14,478 bases of DNA. Source: Oscillospiraceae bacterium. GTDB lineage: Bacteria; Bacillota; Clostridia; Oscillospirales; Ruminococcaceae. Shown here one piece after another: positions 13,274 to 14,478 of the stretch (its first letter is position 1; each line of letters begins with the position of its first letter). The position numbers were made by a program, and so were the translations under genes. The notes beneath the pieces are model-generated. The model worked only from the letters and a program-made list of their open reading frames with translations. It had not been told where the DNA came from and did no database searches. Where the stretch lies: the NCBI GenBank assembly GCA_016297165.1, contig JAEDHF010000029.1:1-14478 (forward strand). Direction: 5' to 3'.

Positions 13274-13717
13274 ATGAACAAATCAGATAAAGCATTAGAG
13301 CTATTTTCAAACAATTTTAACTGTTCGCAAGCTGTTCTGACAGCCTTTGCGCCCGATTTCGGTCTTGATGAACAGCTTGCTTTAAAGTTGGGAACGTCAT
13401 TCGGCGGCGGTGCAAGAAACGGCGATATCTGCGGAGCAGTTTCGGGAGCGCTGCTTGTTATCGGGCTTAAATACGGGCATTACATATCTTCGGACAGCGA
13501 ACAGAAAGCTCGTGCATACGAGATTGCCGTTGAATATACAAAGCGTTTCAAGGAAGCCAACGGCTCGATAGTTTGCCGTGATTTACTGGGATATGACCTG
13601 ACAAAGCCCAATGAAATGGCTCGTATCAAGGAAAAAGGGCTGTTCGGTACTGTTTGCCCGAAGATGATAAAGGGCGCTGTGGAAATACTTGAAAGCATTC
13701 TTCATGATTATGAATAA
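13274..13717 (+). CDS. C_GCAxxG_C_C family protein
   Basis: 147 residues. The family pattern is clear: C17 in NCSQAV, C53 in GDICGAVSGA, C101 in IVCRDLLG and C128 in VCPKMIKGAV. These conserved cysteines suggest a redox or metal-related role, but no biochemical function is established as far as I know. There is one likely membrane-compatible helix around 53-66 but no signal peptide. Start ATG 13274 is chosen because homology begins at MNKSDKALELF and an earlier in-frame start would lie inside arsR; the ribosome site (AAGAGATGG) is weak, so translational coupling to arsR is likely. Position between ArsR and an efflux permease suggests it helps with metal or metalloid handling, which is inference. 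Confidence 0.85.
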   Translation: MNKSDKALELFSNNFNCSQAVLTAFAPDFGLDEQLALKLGTSFGGGARNGDICGAVSGALLVIGLKYGHYISSDSEQKARAYEIAVEYTKRFKEANGSIVCRDLLGYDLTKPNEMARIKEKGLFGTVCPKMIKGAVEILESILHDYE

Positions 13718-13721
13718 AAAC

Positions 13722-13740
13722 AGCCGTGTTTAACACGGCT
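13722..13740. terminator. Hairpin after the C_GCAxxG_C_C gene
   Basis: AGCCGTGT (13722-13729) and ACACGGCT (13733-13740) form an 8-bp stem with a 3-base loop, starting 5 bases after the stop codon. On the plus strand it is followed by TATTC, not a T-run, so it should be a weak terminator or an mRNA end-protecting stem. The T-run sits on the minus-strand side, where no gene reads in. Partial read-through to the permease is likely. Confidence 0.5.
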
Positions 13741-13776
13741 TATTCAAAGAATATAATATTGATGTATTTCTATGTT

Positions 13777-13788
13777 TAGATATATCTA
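13777..13788. promoter_or_regulatory. 12-bp perfect palindrome before the permease
   Basis: TAGATATATCTA at 13777-13788 is self-complementary and lies 6 bases before the permease ribosome site. It shares GATATAT with the minus strand of the arsR promoter spacer (12932-12938). It could be a second binding site for ArsR. There is a TATAAT at 13753-13758, but no good -35 partner, so a separate promoter is not proven. Confidence 0.3.
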
Positions 13789-13808
13789 TCTGAGAAAGGA
13801 GCTTTAAT

Positions 13809-14478
13809 TTGGAAACTATTAAATCAGTATGGGACTTTTTTCAGAATGAAATTCTCGGAATGGCATGGCTGAACAGACTTATCGGCAGTCTTTTGAATAC
13901 GCTGGGTCTTGATACAACGGAGAAAATCGGAGGAAGCATTCAGTTTTTTATCTATGATATGATAAAAATTATGGTGCTGCTGGGTATCCTTATTTTCATC
14001 ATTTCATATATCCAAAGCTTTTTCCCGCCCGAAAGGACAAAGAAAATCCTTGGCAGATTTCACGGTATCGGCGCAAATATTCTTGCCGCACTACTCGGAA
14101 CGGTAACGCCCTTCTGTTCCTGCTCGTCAATTCCGCTGTTTATCGGTTTTACAAGTGCAGGGCTGCCCCTTGGAGTTACATTTTCCTTTCTGATTTCATC
14201 ACCGATGGTTGACCTCGGCTCACTTGTGCTGCTGATGAGCATTTTTGGTTGGAAGGTTGCTGTTGTGTATGTAGTTATCGGGCTTGTTATTGCAGTAATC
14301 GGCGGTACTCTGATTGAAAAGTTGCACCTTGAAAATCAGGTTGAGGAGTTTATACGAAATGGCAAGGCTATTGATGTTCCGCAGGAGGAGCTGCACACAA
14401 AAGAACGCTTGAAATACGCCCTTGAACAGGTCTGCGGAACTGCTAAAAAGGTATTTCCCTATGTTCTTATCGGCGTGG
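13809..14478 (+). CDS. DUF318/ArsP-type permease, 5' part only
   Basis: An open frame of 223 codons running off the right window edge. The start is TTG 13809, with AAAGGAG (13795-13801) at a 7-base gap; no suitable ATG is near. The protein is polytopic: hydrophobic segments around 46-70, 87-100, 108-135, 140-150 and 155-172 are visible. The family hallmark TPFCSCSS (100-107), followed by PLFIGFTSAGLPLG and SSPMVD, identifies the permease family PF03773. Members export trivalent organoarsenicals (ArsP) or other metals, and the paired Cys103/Cys105 probably take part in metal transfer. Being in a short operon with a CxC-type ArsR supports arsenic-type or soft-metal export. A charged cytoplasmic loop (about 176-210) precedes the next membrane segment, where the window ends. 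Confidence 0.85.
   Translation, partial: METIKSVWDFFQNEILGMAWLNRLIGSLLNTLGLDTTEKIGGSIQFFIYDMIKIMVLLGILIFIISYIQSFFPPERTKKILGRFHGIGANILAALLGTVTPFCSCSSIPLFIGFTSAGLPLGVTFSFLISSPMVDLGSLVLLMSIFGWKVAVVYVVIGLVIAVIGGTLIEKLHLENQVEEFIRNGKAIDVPQEELHTKERLKYALEQVCGTAKKVFPYVLIGV

Overview
The window looks like chromosomal DNA from a Ruminococcus-like member of the Clostridia (Oscillospiraceae). This is inferred from moderate GC, strong Gram-positive Shine-Dalgarno sites, near-consensus sigma-A promoters, frequent TTG/GTG starts, a cytoplasmic GH3 glycosidase, a Lsa-type ABC-F ATPase and a giant dCache hybrid kinase. No 16S rRNA or tRNA gene is present to settle the genus. No phage, integrase, transposase or CRISPR array was seen.

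Layout. (1) 1-1020: the end of an intergenic repeat, then a lipoprotein of unknown function. (2) 1034-2827: a perfect promoter, a leader with a six-codon upstream ORF, competing hairpins and an intrinsic terminator, then an ABC-F ribosome-protection protein. This is the architecture of a ribosome-sensing attenuator controlling antibiotic resistance. (3) 2828-3139: a second perfect promoter starts at the base after the ABC-F stop codon. It reads into a 24-codon ORF with a good ribosome site and then about 200 bases of dense secondary structure: a three-way junction, a 40-bp perfect palindrome and further hairpins. No downstream gene lies on that strand. The last 25 bases recur at the left window edge, so this is a repeated structured element. 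(4) 3194-8834, minus strand: a three-gene operon made of a LytTR response regulator broken by a frameshift, a 1323-residue hybrid sensor kinase with two Cache sensors and a decayed first kinase module, and a CPBP-family membrane protein with incomplete catalytic motifs. (5) 8960-12703, plus strand: a divergent promoter, a leader peptide plus terminator, a beta-lactamase-fold serine hydrolase and a GH3 glycosidase (beta-xylosidase-like), probably for oligosaccharide use inside the cell. (6) 12919-14478: a perfect promoter, an ArsR repressor with a CxC metal motif, a C_GCAxxG_C_C protein and the start of a DUF318/ArsP-type permease, probably a metalloid or metal efflux operon.

The most unusual items are the promoter-driven structured repeat after the ABC-F gene, two leader-peptide attenuators in one window, the kinase whose first phospho-acceptor His has become Leu, its partner regulator apparently inactivated by loss of one copy of a 5-bp tandem repeat, and a short gene-boundary motif (TAGAGGCGACCT) that occurs three times.
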